This document shows, piece by piece, positions 35,237 to 43,219 of a stretch of DNA of 64,000 nucleotides. Each line of letters begins with the position of its first letter. Within the stretch, counting starts at the first letter, position 1. This stretch comes from JAJPJE01 sp963848375 (GTDB taxonomy: Bacteria > Acidobacteriota > Terriglobia > Terriglobales > Acidobacteriaceae), in contig CAWKDK010000016.1 in assembly GCA_963848375.1 (NCBI GenBank), forward strand, positions 1 to 64,000, in the 5' to 3' direction. Below the pieces are notes generated by a model. It had not been told where the DNA came from. It saw only the letters and a list, made by a program, of their open reading frames with translations, and ran no database searches. A program made the translations under genes and the position numbers.

Positions 35237-35280
35237 ACGGAGATTATCACTCACTATCTCAAAGTGGGATTACTAGTGGT
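35237..35280 (+). repeat. Palindromic repeat R, copy 4
   Basis: ACGGAGATTATCACTCACTA then TCTCAAAGTGGGATTACTAG. The left arm is identical to copy 3; the right arm is partly degenerate. Confidence 0.65.
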
Positions 35281-35409
35281 GAACAGGGATTGATCGACAG
35301 TATCGCACCTAATGTGAGGTGCCTTATGAGCCGTATAAGGGCATGTAGTCTAGTAAGAGAAGGTTGCATGCAACGGAATGCGCTTGCGAGTTTCTGCGTT
35401 GGTGGGCGG

Positions 35410-35438
35410 AAGCCCGCCGGGATCGTCCCAGCGGGCTT
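35410..35438. terminator. Terminator hairpin
   Basis: AAGCCCGC pairs with GCGGGCTT over a 13-nt loop. It lies 20 bp beyond the stop of the DUF2934 gene on the minus strand; the plus side continues TGTCT. Confidence 0.6.
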
Positions 35439-35458
35439 TGTCTCAATCGGCTACTTGT

Positions 35459-35668
35459 CTATTTCCGGACACGCATCTCGTGCTCGGCCTTGAACCAGTC
35501 TTGCTGCTCTCTGCCGTTTTCACGACCGCGCTGTTCGTAGAGTTCATACGCACGGTCACGAATCGAATCGTGGGATGGACACGCTTCCGATGCAGGCATG
35601 GTTGAAACCGTCCCTCGTTCAATAGGAACACTAGCCTTCGGATTCTTAGCTGCGTTTGCGTTGTACAT
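35459..35668 (-). CDS. DUF2934 family protein
   Basis: 69 residues, with a very strong ribosome site (AAGGAGGG) before ATG 35668. The core SHDSIRDRAYELYEQRGREN followed by QQDWFKAEHEMRVRK is the DUF2934 signature (I-x2-RAYELYE-x-RG ... DW-x2-AE-E). These small helical proteins are widespread in soil proteobacteria and acidobacteria and often accompany stress genes; the biochemical role is unknown. The conserved leader repeat E2 lies just upstream. Confidence 0.88.
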   Translation of the reverse strand: MYNANAAKNPKASVPIERGTVSTMPASEACPSHDSIRDRAYELYEQRGRENGREQQDWFKAEHEMRVRK

Positions 35669-35703
35669 GGGTCACCCTCCTTGGGTTGGAGTGGACTAAG
35701 AGG

Positions 35704-35768
35704 GAGTACTCCAGACAGACTGACTTAGTTCAGAGGATCTGAAAGAGGAAGGAACAACTCGCTCACTT
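35704..35768 (-). promoter_or_regulatory. Conserved leader/promoter repeat E2
   Basis: On the minus strand: CCTCTTTCAGA, then CTCTGAACTAAGTCAGTC, GAAC-N17-AGTACTC. It closely matches E1 at 28584-28645. It ends 35 bp before the DUF2934 ATG. An ECF-sigma-like promoter is my best reading. Confidence 0.5.
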
Positions 35769-35839
35769 CTTACAGTATGCGGATTGCGAAGACATGTCAA
35801 AGGTGCGCAGTCGGGGGTGGAGAGCAACTCGAAGTCGGT

Positions 35840-36764
35840 TTACGCTGCGGCGTTTCGATTGTTGATCTGAGTTTCGGCGTTCGGATCGGCGACGGGCAAC
35901 AATCGTAAGCTCCTTCGGGTTCGTGATTGGCAAAGCAAAACATTGACCTCTCCACCCAATAGTATGGTAAGGCCGGAAAGGTAGAACCAGATATACAAAC
36001 CAATCGCCGCACCTAGCGGTCCATACGTGTTATCGAGGCTATCGAAATGTCGGAAGTAACTCCCCAACAGATATGACAATCCGATCCAGGTCATTACAGC
36101 AACGACTGCTCCGGGAAGGCTATCGCGAAAACGCTGTTTCAAATCAGGGCCAAAATGGTAGATCAGTTCTACCGCGAACATGGCAGAGGCAATGACTAGG
36201 CCCCAGCGCAAATAACGCCAGGTCGCAAGGGCTGCGGGATTGAGTTCGAACCTGCCTGTGGCCCAGACTCCGAACTGCGTCCCTTCGATCATCAACACCA
36301 GGGCCAAGAGTAGTAGAGATCCTGCGACGAGTGTCAGTGCCATTGCAAGCGGCCGCGTCTTCCAGACAGGACGCGTCTCGCGGACTCGATAAACCACATC
36401 AAGACCGTCGATGATAGCGGCAAATCCACTGGACGCCGTCCAGATCGTGAACACTAACCCGAGCGTGAGGAAGTGACCGAGTTTGTGATTGGTGGCGTCA
36501 TACACGATGTTCTGCACCAACCTCATTCCGTTCCCAGGGACGAGACGGGCCATTAAGCCTAGAAAGCCATCAAACAAATGAGGAATGGGCACATGCCTGA
36601 GCAGCAACGCGAGCGCAATCAGCAGCGGAAACGTTGAGAGGACCAGGTAATACGAAAGCCCAGCTGCGAATACAAAGAGGTGCTCGTCGTAAACATCGTT
36701 ATAAACCGTTAGTGCCAACCGCCTGATCGTCGGCCACATTCCTTCTCTAGACGATGAGAGCATC
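35840..36764 (-). CDS. YihY/BrkB-family membrane protein
   Basis: About 307 residues from ATG 36764; ATG 36740 is also possible, and the frame opens at 36820 inside the preceding gene. The family signature follows: HLFVFAAGLSYYLVLSTFPL, about six membrane helices (LGLVFTIWTASSGFAAII; MALTLVAGSLLLLALVLMI; PGAVVAVMTWIGLSYLLGSY) and YGPLGAAIGLYIWFYLSGLT near the end, then a basic tail. The family was once annotated as RNase BN, wrongly; it is probably a transporter or envelope factor. It overlaps or abuts the LolA-like gene, so the two form an operon. Confidence 0.88.
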
Positions 36765-37538
36765 GAGGGACCCCCGAGCAGTCGCACTAACGGGCTTACG
36801 GTGTGATTCCGACGCGCCATTCGTAATGGCAGAGGAAGAAACCTGCAATGCGACGTCTTCGCCGGTTAAGAGGTAGCTCCCAGACACTCGGACGGTTGCG
36901 CCAGCCCTCATATAGGTAGGCAGCCACAGACCGTGCAGATCCGTGTATTGCAGCGTGATGTAGAGACTTTTGATCCACCACGAGGGCTTCTTGGTCGGTG
37001 TGCCTTCGATCCGCTGGATGCGGAACGTCCTGGTGTCAATCCACACCAAGCCGTTCAGTAGATTCTTCTCCTTACGTTTTGGAATCATTCGCAGAAGGTA
37101 AGTGGGAACGTCTCCGAGCTTTTCCTGCTGAAGAAAGACAAAATCATAGTTGTTATGGCTGATATCGCTGCTGCTCTGGGCGGGAACGCTCTCCAGATCC
37201 AGAATGTCGCGCACCATTTGTTGCCCTCTTGATATCCCACTCGATTGTTTGATTTCAAATTTCTTTGTGCTGGGCGGAACAAAGCTGACTTCAGCGGTGG
37301 TTTGTGAAACAGGCTGTCTCTCGTCGCCGTGGAACAACTTGTAGCTTCGCGTTACCGTGTACGCTCGGGTTTTGGCGGGGTTCTGCTGATTCGCTCTCTC
37401 CATCGACGCTACAATCGCGTTCAGATCGGGAGACTTCGTCTGGCGGGTAGTCTGTCCTGAAGGGGTTTGGGGAGCCAAGACCGACGGCACGCATAGTACG
37501 AGCGAGAGAAGAAGCCCCAAACACGCGATTCTTCTCAC
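36747..37538 (-). CDS. Outer-membrane lipoprotein-sorting (LolA-like) protein 2
   Basis: 263 residues with a signal peptide (MRRIACLGLLLSLVLCVPSV). The body matches the protein at 22290-23144 in plan: YTVTRSYKLFHGDERQPVSQ, SFVPPSTKKFEIKQSSGISR, YLLRMIPKRKEKNLLNGLVW, FRIQRIEGTPTKKPSWWIKS, GLWLPTYMRAGATVR. It is a half-barrel that could bind lipid. It is followed by YihY with overlapping ends. Operator site 11 lies 103 bp upstream between this gene and the divergent response regulator, but no -10 could be fixed in this direction. Confidence 0.8.
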   Translation of the reverse strand: MRRIACLGLLLSLVLCVPSVLAPQTPSGQTTRQTKSPDLNAIVASMERANQQNPAKTRAYTVTRSYKLFHGDERQPVSQTTAEVSFVPPSTKKFEIKQSSGISRGQQMVRDILDLESVPAQSSSDISHNNYDFVFLQQEKLGDVPTYLLRMIPKRKEKNLLNGLVWIDTRTFRIQRIEGTPTKKPSWWIKSLYITLQYTDLHGLWLPTYMRAGATVRVSGSYLLTGEDVALQVSSSAITNGASESHRKPVSATARGSLDALIV

Positions 37539-37640
37539 TGAAGCCTCCCAACGTCGCGCCTTACTTTCAGCTGTATCTCATTGATTCAATTCGGCGATCG
37601 ATAGTTTTCTGGGCATGTTTCTGAGGGAAATTTTTCAACA

Positions 37641-37656
37641 TGAGCAATTTTGAACA
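37641..37656. promoter_or_regulatory. Palindromic operator site 11
   Basis: TGAGCAATTTTGAACA fits the consensus and lies between divergent genes (regulator ATG at 37717, LolA-like ATG at 37538). Unlike the other copies, no good -10 is found at 29.5 bp in either direction. Confidence 0.5.
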
Positions 37657-37716
37657 CAACCTGCAACTCTGGTCTTGAGAAAATGGGTGAAATCTATGCC
37701 AAGGGTGAGGAGGATT

Positions 37717-38388
37717 ATGTCCAACCCATCGAAATACCAGGTGCTGCTTGTAGACGATGAGCCCAGCGTTCGGGATTCCTTGGGGTTGTTGCTAACCGCA
37801 GCGGGATACGAGGTCATTGCGGCTATTAACGGCTTTGATGCGTTATTACAGCTGAAGAGAACCTCTCCCGATGTGATTATCTCTGACCTGAATATGCCAG
37901 AAATGTCCGGTTTCGAATTCCTGTCTGTGGTGCGTCGACGTTTTCCTCAAATACCCGTTGTCGCTATCAGCGGAGCGTATGATCAGGGAAGCGACGTTCC
38001 CGGTGGTGTGATTGCGGACGCGTTCTACCCCAAAGGACAGCATCATCCCAAGATGCTACTGGAAACGGTCGGCGACCTGATTCGAACTTCCGTTGAGCGA
38101 TCGACTGCACACCGTAGAGAATCGGCGCCTGTATGGATTCCTCGCAACGGCAAAGACTCGCACGGAAAGCCGTTCGTTGTACTCACCTGCGCGGAATGCC
38201 TTCGTTCGTTTCCGCTCAGTGTGAGCGACGAAGGTCTCCAAACCATCCAGGACACGCCGTGCTTGTTCTGCCCAAACACCGTCAGGTACGTTATTGATTT
38301 TTCGATCGACGTGGCTTCTCCGGCCAAGAAGCCAAGCTCAGGGCGAGCCTCTGGAGAAACGGGTTTCTCGGCGCGAAATGCAGGATGA
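37717..38388 (+). CDS. Response regulator with C-terminal zinc-ribbon-like domain
   Basis: 223 residues from ATG 37717 (GAGGAGG). The receiver (1-120) has VLLVDDEPSVRDSL, the phospho-Asp in PDVIISDLNMPEMSG and VVAISGAYD. A C-terminal part of about 70 residues contains FVVLTCAECLRSFPLSV and TPCLFCPNTVRYVID, a CxxC ... CxxC arrangement expected to bind zinc. There is no DNA-binding or enzymatic output domain, so it may act by protein contact. The truncated relative at 20024-20329 shares the receiver only. No cognate kinase is adjacent. Confidence 0.88.
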   Translation: MSNPSKYQVLLVDDEPSVRDSLGLLLTAAGYEVIAAINGFDALLQLKRTSPDVIISDLNMPEMSGFEFLSVVRRRFPQIPVVAISGAYDQGSDVPGGVIADAFYPKGQHHPKMLLETVGDLIRTSVERSTAHRRESAPVWIPRNGKDSHGKPFVVLTCAECLRSFPLSVSDEGLQTIQDTPCLFCPNTVRYVIDFSIDVASPAKKPSSGRASGETGFSARNAG

Positions 38389-38406
38389 TTCTGCTTCGCT
38401 GGAATC

Positions 38407-38422
38407 TGATCTGTTTTGACCA
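38407..38422 (+). promoter_or_regulatory. Palindromic operator site 12
   Basis: TGATCTGTTTTGACCA, imperfect in the left half. A -10-like CATAGT (38445-38450) starts 30.5 bp from the centre, ahead of the repeat-protein gene at 38472. Confidence 0.45.
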
Positions 38423-38471
38423 GCTTACACGAGCTGCTGCGTGACATAGTGTCTTCGGAACCGGAGGCCGT

Positions 38472-39425
38472 ATGCGACGCGTGTGGCTGCTCTCACTGAT
38501 CTATCTGACTATCTCGGTCGTGCCAATGTTCTCGCAGTCTTCCGCGCATGATTCGAATCTTTCGAACTGCACGAACGGCTGGGGGACATGCGATTACACC
38601 GCACTTACGCCATCGCAAGCCGCGGATGTGACGGCAAGCAAACATCGTCGCGAGCTCTCGGACTGCATGAGAGGTTATCAATCGTGTGATTACTCTAAGC
38701 TCAGTATGTCTGAGGCCAAATCCGCAAGACTGGCGGAGCAACAACGAAACCTGTCCAACTGTGAAGAAGGTTGGAGTTCTTGTGACAAATCCAAGCTAAG
38801 CACGTCGGAAATGACTGCTGTGGCCGATGCAGAACACAAGCTGAGTCTCTCGCACTGCATGGACGGATGGGCGCTGTGCGACCACTCGAAACTTACGCAG
38901 TTGGAAGCAAAATCGGTAGCGACGGCCGAACACGAGCGGAATGTCGATAACTGCAAGAATGCATGGAGCGCGTGCGAGCCATCGATGCTGACACCTACGG
39001 AAGCCGCCGCGAATGCTGTGTTCCGCCACCAGCGGAACCTGTCCGATTGCATGGAAGACTGGGGTTCCTGCGACGACTCTCATCTGAGTCAGGCGGAGGC
39101 GAGCCAAGTAGCGGTCGCGAGGTTCAAGAACAGAATTACTGCGTGCCGAAACGGCTGGGGATCTTGTGACGGTTCCAAGCTGAGCGGGACGCAAGCAACC
39201 GAAATGGCGACTGCCCAGCTGCAGCACAACTTTTCTGATTGCAGCGATGGCTGGAAGAGTTGCGATCACTCACAATTGACTGATCAACAAGCGAAAGAAG
39301 TGACCGTGTCCGATCACCGGCGTAATGTCTCAGCCTGTGAGAATGGCTGGGAAGCCTGCGATCACTCGAAATTGACGCCGTCTGAAGCCGTTAGAGTGAA
39401 AGCCGCCGAGCGCGCGAATGAGTAA
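38472..39425 (+). CDS. Secreted protein of nine 32-residue Cys repeats
   Basis: 317 residues, GGAGG upstream. A 29-residue leader (MRRVWLLSLIYLTISVVPMF then SQSSAHDSN) precedes exactly nine tandem repeats of 32 residues that fill the rest of the protein with no gaps. Unit pattern: [LVIF]-[ST]-x-C-x3-W-x2-CD-x-S-x-L-[ST]-x2-[EQ]-A, then about 11 residues rich in Ala/Arg/His. Each unit has two Cys seven apart, one or more aromatic residues and a charged helix; 18 Cys in total. The repeats are diverged (about 40-60 percent identical), so selection keeps the pattern. It is probably a disulfide- or metal-stabilised helical solenoid in the periplasm. No known repeat family matches from memory. Confidence 0.85.
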   Translation: MRRVWLLSLIYLTISVVPMFSQSSAHDSNLSNCTNGWGTCDYTALTPSQAADVTASKHRRELSDCMRGYQSCDYSKLSMSEAKSARLAEQQRNLSNCEEGWSSCDKSKLSTSEMTAVADAEHKLSLSHCMDGWALCDHSKLTQLEAKSVATAEHERNVDNCKNAWSACEPSMLTPTEAAANAVFRHQRNLSDCMEDWGSCDDSHLSQAEASQVAVARFKNRITACRNGWGSCDGSKLSGTQATEMATAQLQHNFSDCSDGWKSCDHSQLTDQQAKEVTVSDHRRNVSACENGWEACDHSKLTPSEAVRVKAAERANE

Positions 39426-39474
39426 CTCACCTATTCGCCTGTTGCCGTCAAATACGGCGACTCAGGAGCGCCTA

Positions 39475-39660
39475 ATGACCCATCTAAGAGAGGATCTCTT
39501 CGCCGTGGTAAAGCACGAACCAAATCCACATGCGAAAGCGGAACGCGACCCTGGCAAGGAAGCGCAAGAAGTAAAGTCTCGCATGGATGACGATGGCAAT
39601 CCCATTGTTGATACCGTACCCGATGCAACCGCCTACTCTGGATCAGAAGAAGAGAACTAA
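39475..39660 (+). CDS. Small acidic hypothetical protein
   Basis: 61 residues from ATG 39475 (AGGAG 6 bp upstream): MTHLREDLFAVVKHEPNPHA, KAERDPGKEAQEVKSRMDDD, then GNPIVDTVPDATAYSGSEEE. It is disordered and acidic. The frame opens at 39418, overlapping the repeat-protein stop, but the ribosome site favours 39475. Probably co-transcribed with the repeat protein. Confidence 0.6.
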   Translation: MTHLREDLFAVVKHEPNPHAKAERDPGKEAQEVKSRMDDDGNPIVDTVPDATAYSGSEEEN

Positions 39661-40282
39661 TAATGTCTGCGTCACGTTTGGGTACCCAACATCCACCATT
39701 CAGCGTTCCCACATGCATCGATGCGATCAGCGACGGCGACGCCAGTTGCCCCGATAGAACTTCTTCGCTTTCCTCTGAAAGCTGGCTACCAGCCTTCTAA
39801 AAGCGAGCTCAGTGACAAAGTTCTAAAATCGTCCTCCAGCGCCGACCAATAACCCTAAGTGTCAGAAAACTGGTTTGTGATGAATCTAAGATCTCGTTTG
39901 TGACGGCTGTAAGTGTGATGGCAGGGAAATGTTTATAGATGTTCACAGAGGCTGGAATGGAATGGCTGTGAACTAAGAACGCGAATGAGTAGGCAGTCGC
40001 AGCAGTACTATGCTCCCTGCCGGATCTCCCGACTGATCTGCAGAGTCGATGACTGCTCTCGGGCGAAACGTTGCCGTTGTTGTCATAAGCAAAGGTCGGA
40101 CTGAGCGCTCGCAAACACACCTGCCCGAGGAAAACAACTCGACGGGCGCGACGACATTCACGTGAGATTTCGAAAATAGCCCGAACGATGTGAGTTTGAC
40201 GACCGCCACCGTGGTTCGGCGCCAATGCGATCCATTCGGCAGGCGATTCTGGGTAATAGCAGAGATCGAGCAGTAAAACGAC
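39661..40282. other. Intergenic interval, no secure gene
   Basis: A 162-codon minus frame (39809-40297) and a nested one exist but show no family motif and overlap the terminator. I left them out. This marks the right border of the accessory region. Confidence 0.4.
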
Positions 40283-40313
40283 AGGGCACTCTTTCATTGA
40301 GACAGAGTGCCCT
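40283..40313. terminator. Bidirectional terminator at the 3' end of GH3
   Basis: AGGGCACTCT pairs with AGAGTGCCCT, followed by TTGTATTTT on plus and GTCGTTTTAC on minus. It lies just after the GH3 stop. Confidence 0.85.
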
Positions 40314-40331
40314 TTGTATTTTCCGAAACAT

Positions 40332-43022
40332 TTACTTCGGTAGTACCGCTTTTCCTGTCACTTTGAATTTGCTGGTTTGAACCGAGGAAGACTCCTCCGG
40401 TTGCGAACCGCCTAGCGATACGACGTATTCACCCGGGACTACGACTCGATTCCCCTTCGCGTCAACTTGGCCTAACGAGCGTGGATCAACCGTGAGGCTG
40501 ACATTCATCGACTGACCTGGCTCCAAATGGATGCGCTTGAATCCAGCAAGAATCCGAAGTGGCGTCTCGGCCGATTTCGGTTGTGTGAGATAGACTTCCA
40601 CAACTTCATCGCCCGCTGTTGTACCAGTGTTCTTGACCGCGCCGGTAACCACCAGCGGCTTGCCGGCTGCGACTGCAGTTGGGACCTTCAAATTGCTGTA
40701 TGCGAAAGTCGTGTAGCTGAGACCGTACCCGAAGCCATACAGGGGTTTGCCATCAAAGTAACGATAGGTGCGCCCCTTCATCGCATACTCTTCAAAGGCT
40801 GGGACCTGGCTGAGCGAAGAGTAGAACGTTAGAGGAAGACGTCCAGCGGGATTATTGTCCCCTGCCAGCGTCTCGGCAATCGCGGTTCCACCTTCTTCTC
40901 CCGGATACCAGGCTTCAAGAATCGCGTTCGCGTGTTCCTCTGCCCAGTTGACAGCCAGAGCGCTGCCGTTCTGCAGGACAACGACTAGAGGTTTACCGGT
41001 GGTGGCGAGCGCTTTCAAAAGATCCTCCTGCGCTGCCGGCAGATCAATGCTGGTGCGATCGCCGCCGCTGAAGCCCTCAAGCTTGACCGGCATCTCTTCG
41101 CCTTCCAGTGACGGCGAAAGACCGACGGTCGCGATAATCACATCCGCCTGCTGCGCAGCGCGAACCGCTTCTTCGCGCAGCACCGCCGCGGGCGCTTGCC
41201 AGGTCAGGTCGATGCCAGCGCTTCCCGTGCCGTGCAGGTATTCCAGACGAATGGGATGGGGCTGCGTGTCAGTGAAATGGACGGCGGCATCGATGACCGT
41301 GCCTCGTTCGGGAGTCTTCTCGTTCTTGTTGCTGGAGACGAGCAGTTTGTCGTCCAGGTAGAGCCGGAATCCTTCCGCATTTTCACACGCATAACAGTAA
41401 TTGACGCGAACGCCGAGTTTGTAGTCGCCGGGCGCAGGCGGAATGAAGTTGCCACTCCAGCGGACCGAGTAGTTGTTGCGCTGCAGACCCGAGACGGGCA
41501 CAACTTTATCCCAGTTGAAATTTACGTTCCGGTCGGTTCGCGTCAGCACCGGTGTGCCGCTCAGATCCTGGTTATTAAAGTATTCGCCGGTGAGGCCGTA
41601 GCCGGAACCGCTGGCTGGATGAAGCGCAGTGTGCTCGATCGGCATGGCCAGCCCTTCCACCAGACTGGATCCTTGAGCATAGGTGACATGCGCGGAGGAA
41701 AATCGCTTTTCAATTCCCTCTAGCGGATAAACGGGCGAAGGCGGCGGTCCGTTGTAATTGCCTTGCAAAGATTGCACTAACTCAGCTGTTGGACCGACCA
41801 CCGCAATACTCGAAATGCCCGATTTCAAAGGAAGCACGTGATCCGCATTCTTCAGCAGAACCATTGATTCTCGGGCTGCTTTTAGCGAGAGCTTTCGATG
41901 CTCAGGCGAGTTGACCTCGCTGAAAGGAATTCGCCCATAGGCGAAGCTGGAAGGTGGATCGAACATGCCCAGCTGAAAACGTGCGCGGAAAAGACGCGTG
42001 AGCGCGGTGTCCAGATCGGCCTCGCTCACGAGGTTTTCATGGACAGCCTGGACGAGCGCGGGAAAAGCCTGGCCTTGGCGGAATCCGCACTCGAGATCGG
42101 TGCCGGCCTTCACCGCCGCCGCAGCTGCGTGCGCCATGTCGGCTGCATAATGATGGCCAGTATTAACATCGGCAACGGCAGCGCAATCGCTGACCACATA
42201 TCCATTGAAGCGCCAGGCGTTGCGCAAGTGATCCCGCAGAAGCATCGCGTTAGCACATGCGGGCGCACCGTCGATCGCGTTGTAGGCGCACATCACCGAC
42301 TGAGCGTGCGCTTCACTTACCGCGGCGCGAAATGCCGGAAGATAAGTATCTTCAAGATCGTGTGGTGAGACATCCACATTGAAACCGTGGCGTAGAGGCT
42401 CGGGTCCGCTGTGCACGGCATAGTGTTTGGGAGTGGAAACGACTTTCAGATATTTGGAATCCTGGCCCTGCATGCCGGTAACAAAGGCCACGGCCATGCG
42501 CCCGGTGAGAAACGGATCTTCACCGTAGGTCTCCTGGCCGCGTCCCCATCGGGGGTCGCGAAAAATGTTGATGTTCGGCGCCCAGAAAGTGAGACCAAAA
42601 AACATCTCATGATCATCTTTGCGCATGGCCTCGTTGTACTTGGCACGCGCCTCGGTGGAGATGGTCTGCGCCATCGTGTGCACCATGTCCGTGTCCCAGG
42701 TGGCAGCCATCCCGATCACTTGCGGAAAATTCGTGGCGTAGCCGGCAAAAGCGACTCCGTGCAAACCCTCATTCCACCAGTCATATTTCGGCACACCCAA
42801 ACGGGGGATTGCCGGCGAGTGGTCCTGCATTTGCGAGACCTTCTCTTCTAAAGTCATGCGACCGATGAGATCCTTCACGCGCTGTGCCATCGGTAGCGCC
42901 GGATTCATGTACGGCAATTCGGATGTAGTCTTTTGTTGCGCAGATACTGAGAGTACGAGAACACAGAGGACAGCTAAGCAAGCGACACTACGCAATACCA
43001 CACGGATGCGCGGATAAGACAT
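40332..43022 (-). CDS. GH3 glycoside hydrolase with PA14 insertion
   Basis: 896 residues with a signal peptide (VACLAVLCVLVLSVSAQ). The N-terminal TIM barrel carries the substrate-binding KHYAVHSG and the nucleophile D279 in GYVVSDCAAV. A PA14 domain (about 455-600, GLTGEYFNNQDLSGTPVLTR, WSGNFIPPAPGDYKLGVRVN) is inserted in the second, alpha/beta sandwich domain. A fibronectin-III-like end follows (VVEVYLTQP, GFKRIHLEPGQSMNVSLTVD). The EVEYQG-free barrel and WWNEGLHGV favour the beta-xylosidase/beta-glucosidase branch. It would act in the periplasm on xylo- or gluco-oligosaccharides. It is divergent from the aldehyde dehydrogenase, 200 bp away. Confidence 0.93.
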   Translation of the reverse strand: MSYPRIRVVLRSVACLAVLCVLVLSVSAQQKTTSELPYMNPALPMAQRVKDLIGRMTLEEKVSQMQDHSPAIPRLGVPKYDWWNEGLHGVAFAGYATNFPQVIGMAATWDTDMVHTMAQTISTEARAKYNEAMRKDDHEMFFGLTFWAPNINIFRDPRWGRGQETYGEDPFLTGRMAVAFVTGMQGQDSKYLKVVSTPKHYAVHSGPEPLRHGFNVDVSPHDLEDTYLPAFRAAVSEAHAQSVMCAYNAIDGAPACANAMLLRDHLRNAWRFNGYVVSDCAAVADVNTGHHYAADMAHAAAAAVKAGTDLECGFRQGQAFPALVQAVHENLVSEADLDTALTRLFRARFQLGMFDPPSSFAYGRIPFSEVNSPEHRKLSLKAARESMVLLKNADHVLPLKSGISSIAVVGPTAELVQSLQGNYNGPPPSPVYPLEGIEKRFSSAHVTYAQGSSLVEGLAMPIEHTALHPASGSGYGLTGEYFNNQDLSGTPVLTRTDRNVNFNWDKVVPVSGLQRNNYSVRWSGNFIPPAPGDYKLGVRVNYCYACENAEGFRLYLDDKLLVSSNKNEKTPERGTVIDAAVHFTDTQPHPIRLEYLHGTGSAGIDLTWQAPAAVLREEAVRAAQQADVIIATVGLSPSLEGEEMPVKLEGFSGGDRTSIDLPAAQEDLLKALATTGKPLVVVLQNGSALAVNWAEEHANAILEAWYPGEEGGTAIAETLAGDNNPAGRLPLTFYSSLSQVPAFEEYAMKGRTYRYFDGKPLYGFGYGLSYTTFAYSNLKVPTAVAAGKPLVVTGAVKNTGTTAGDEVVEVYLTQPKSAETPLRILAGFKRIHLEPGQSMNVSLTVDPRSLGQVDAKGNRVVVPGEYVVSLGGSQPEESSSVQTSKFKVTGKAVLPK

Positions 43023-43219
43023 GCGGACGCAGCTCCTATTATCGATGTGAACGGAAACGCGCCATTATGATATGAGGAAGGTTGCGGATTGTACACCGAT
43101 AGGGCAGCTCGAAGCGCAAGGCGATCCTCCGCGATCAAAGGGATCGCAATTTCACTATGCTGGTGTCAGGCGACTGACTCGCCAAAAACTCTATATCATT
43201 CGAAGCCGAGGGTGTCTTA

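Noticed and set aside
30666..35280. Integron attC sites
   Set aside because: The R repeats are palindromic and separate segments, but I could not find the paired RYYYAAC / GTTRRRY core sites, and no integron integrase is present.
35840..36764. Ribonuclease BN
   Set aside because: Older annotation of YihY proteins as RNase BN is wrong; the sequence is an integral membrane protein without nuclease motifs.
39809..40297. 162-codon minus frame
   Set aside because: No ribosome site, no motif, and its start lies inside the GH3 terminator.
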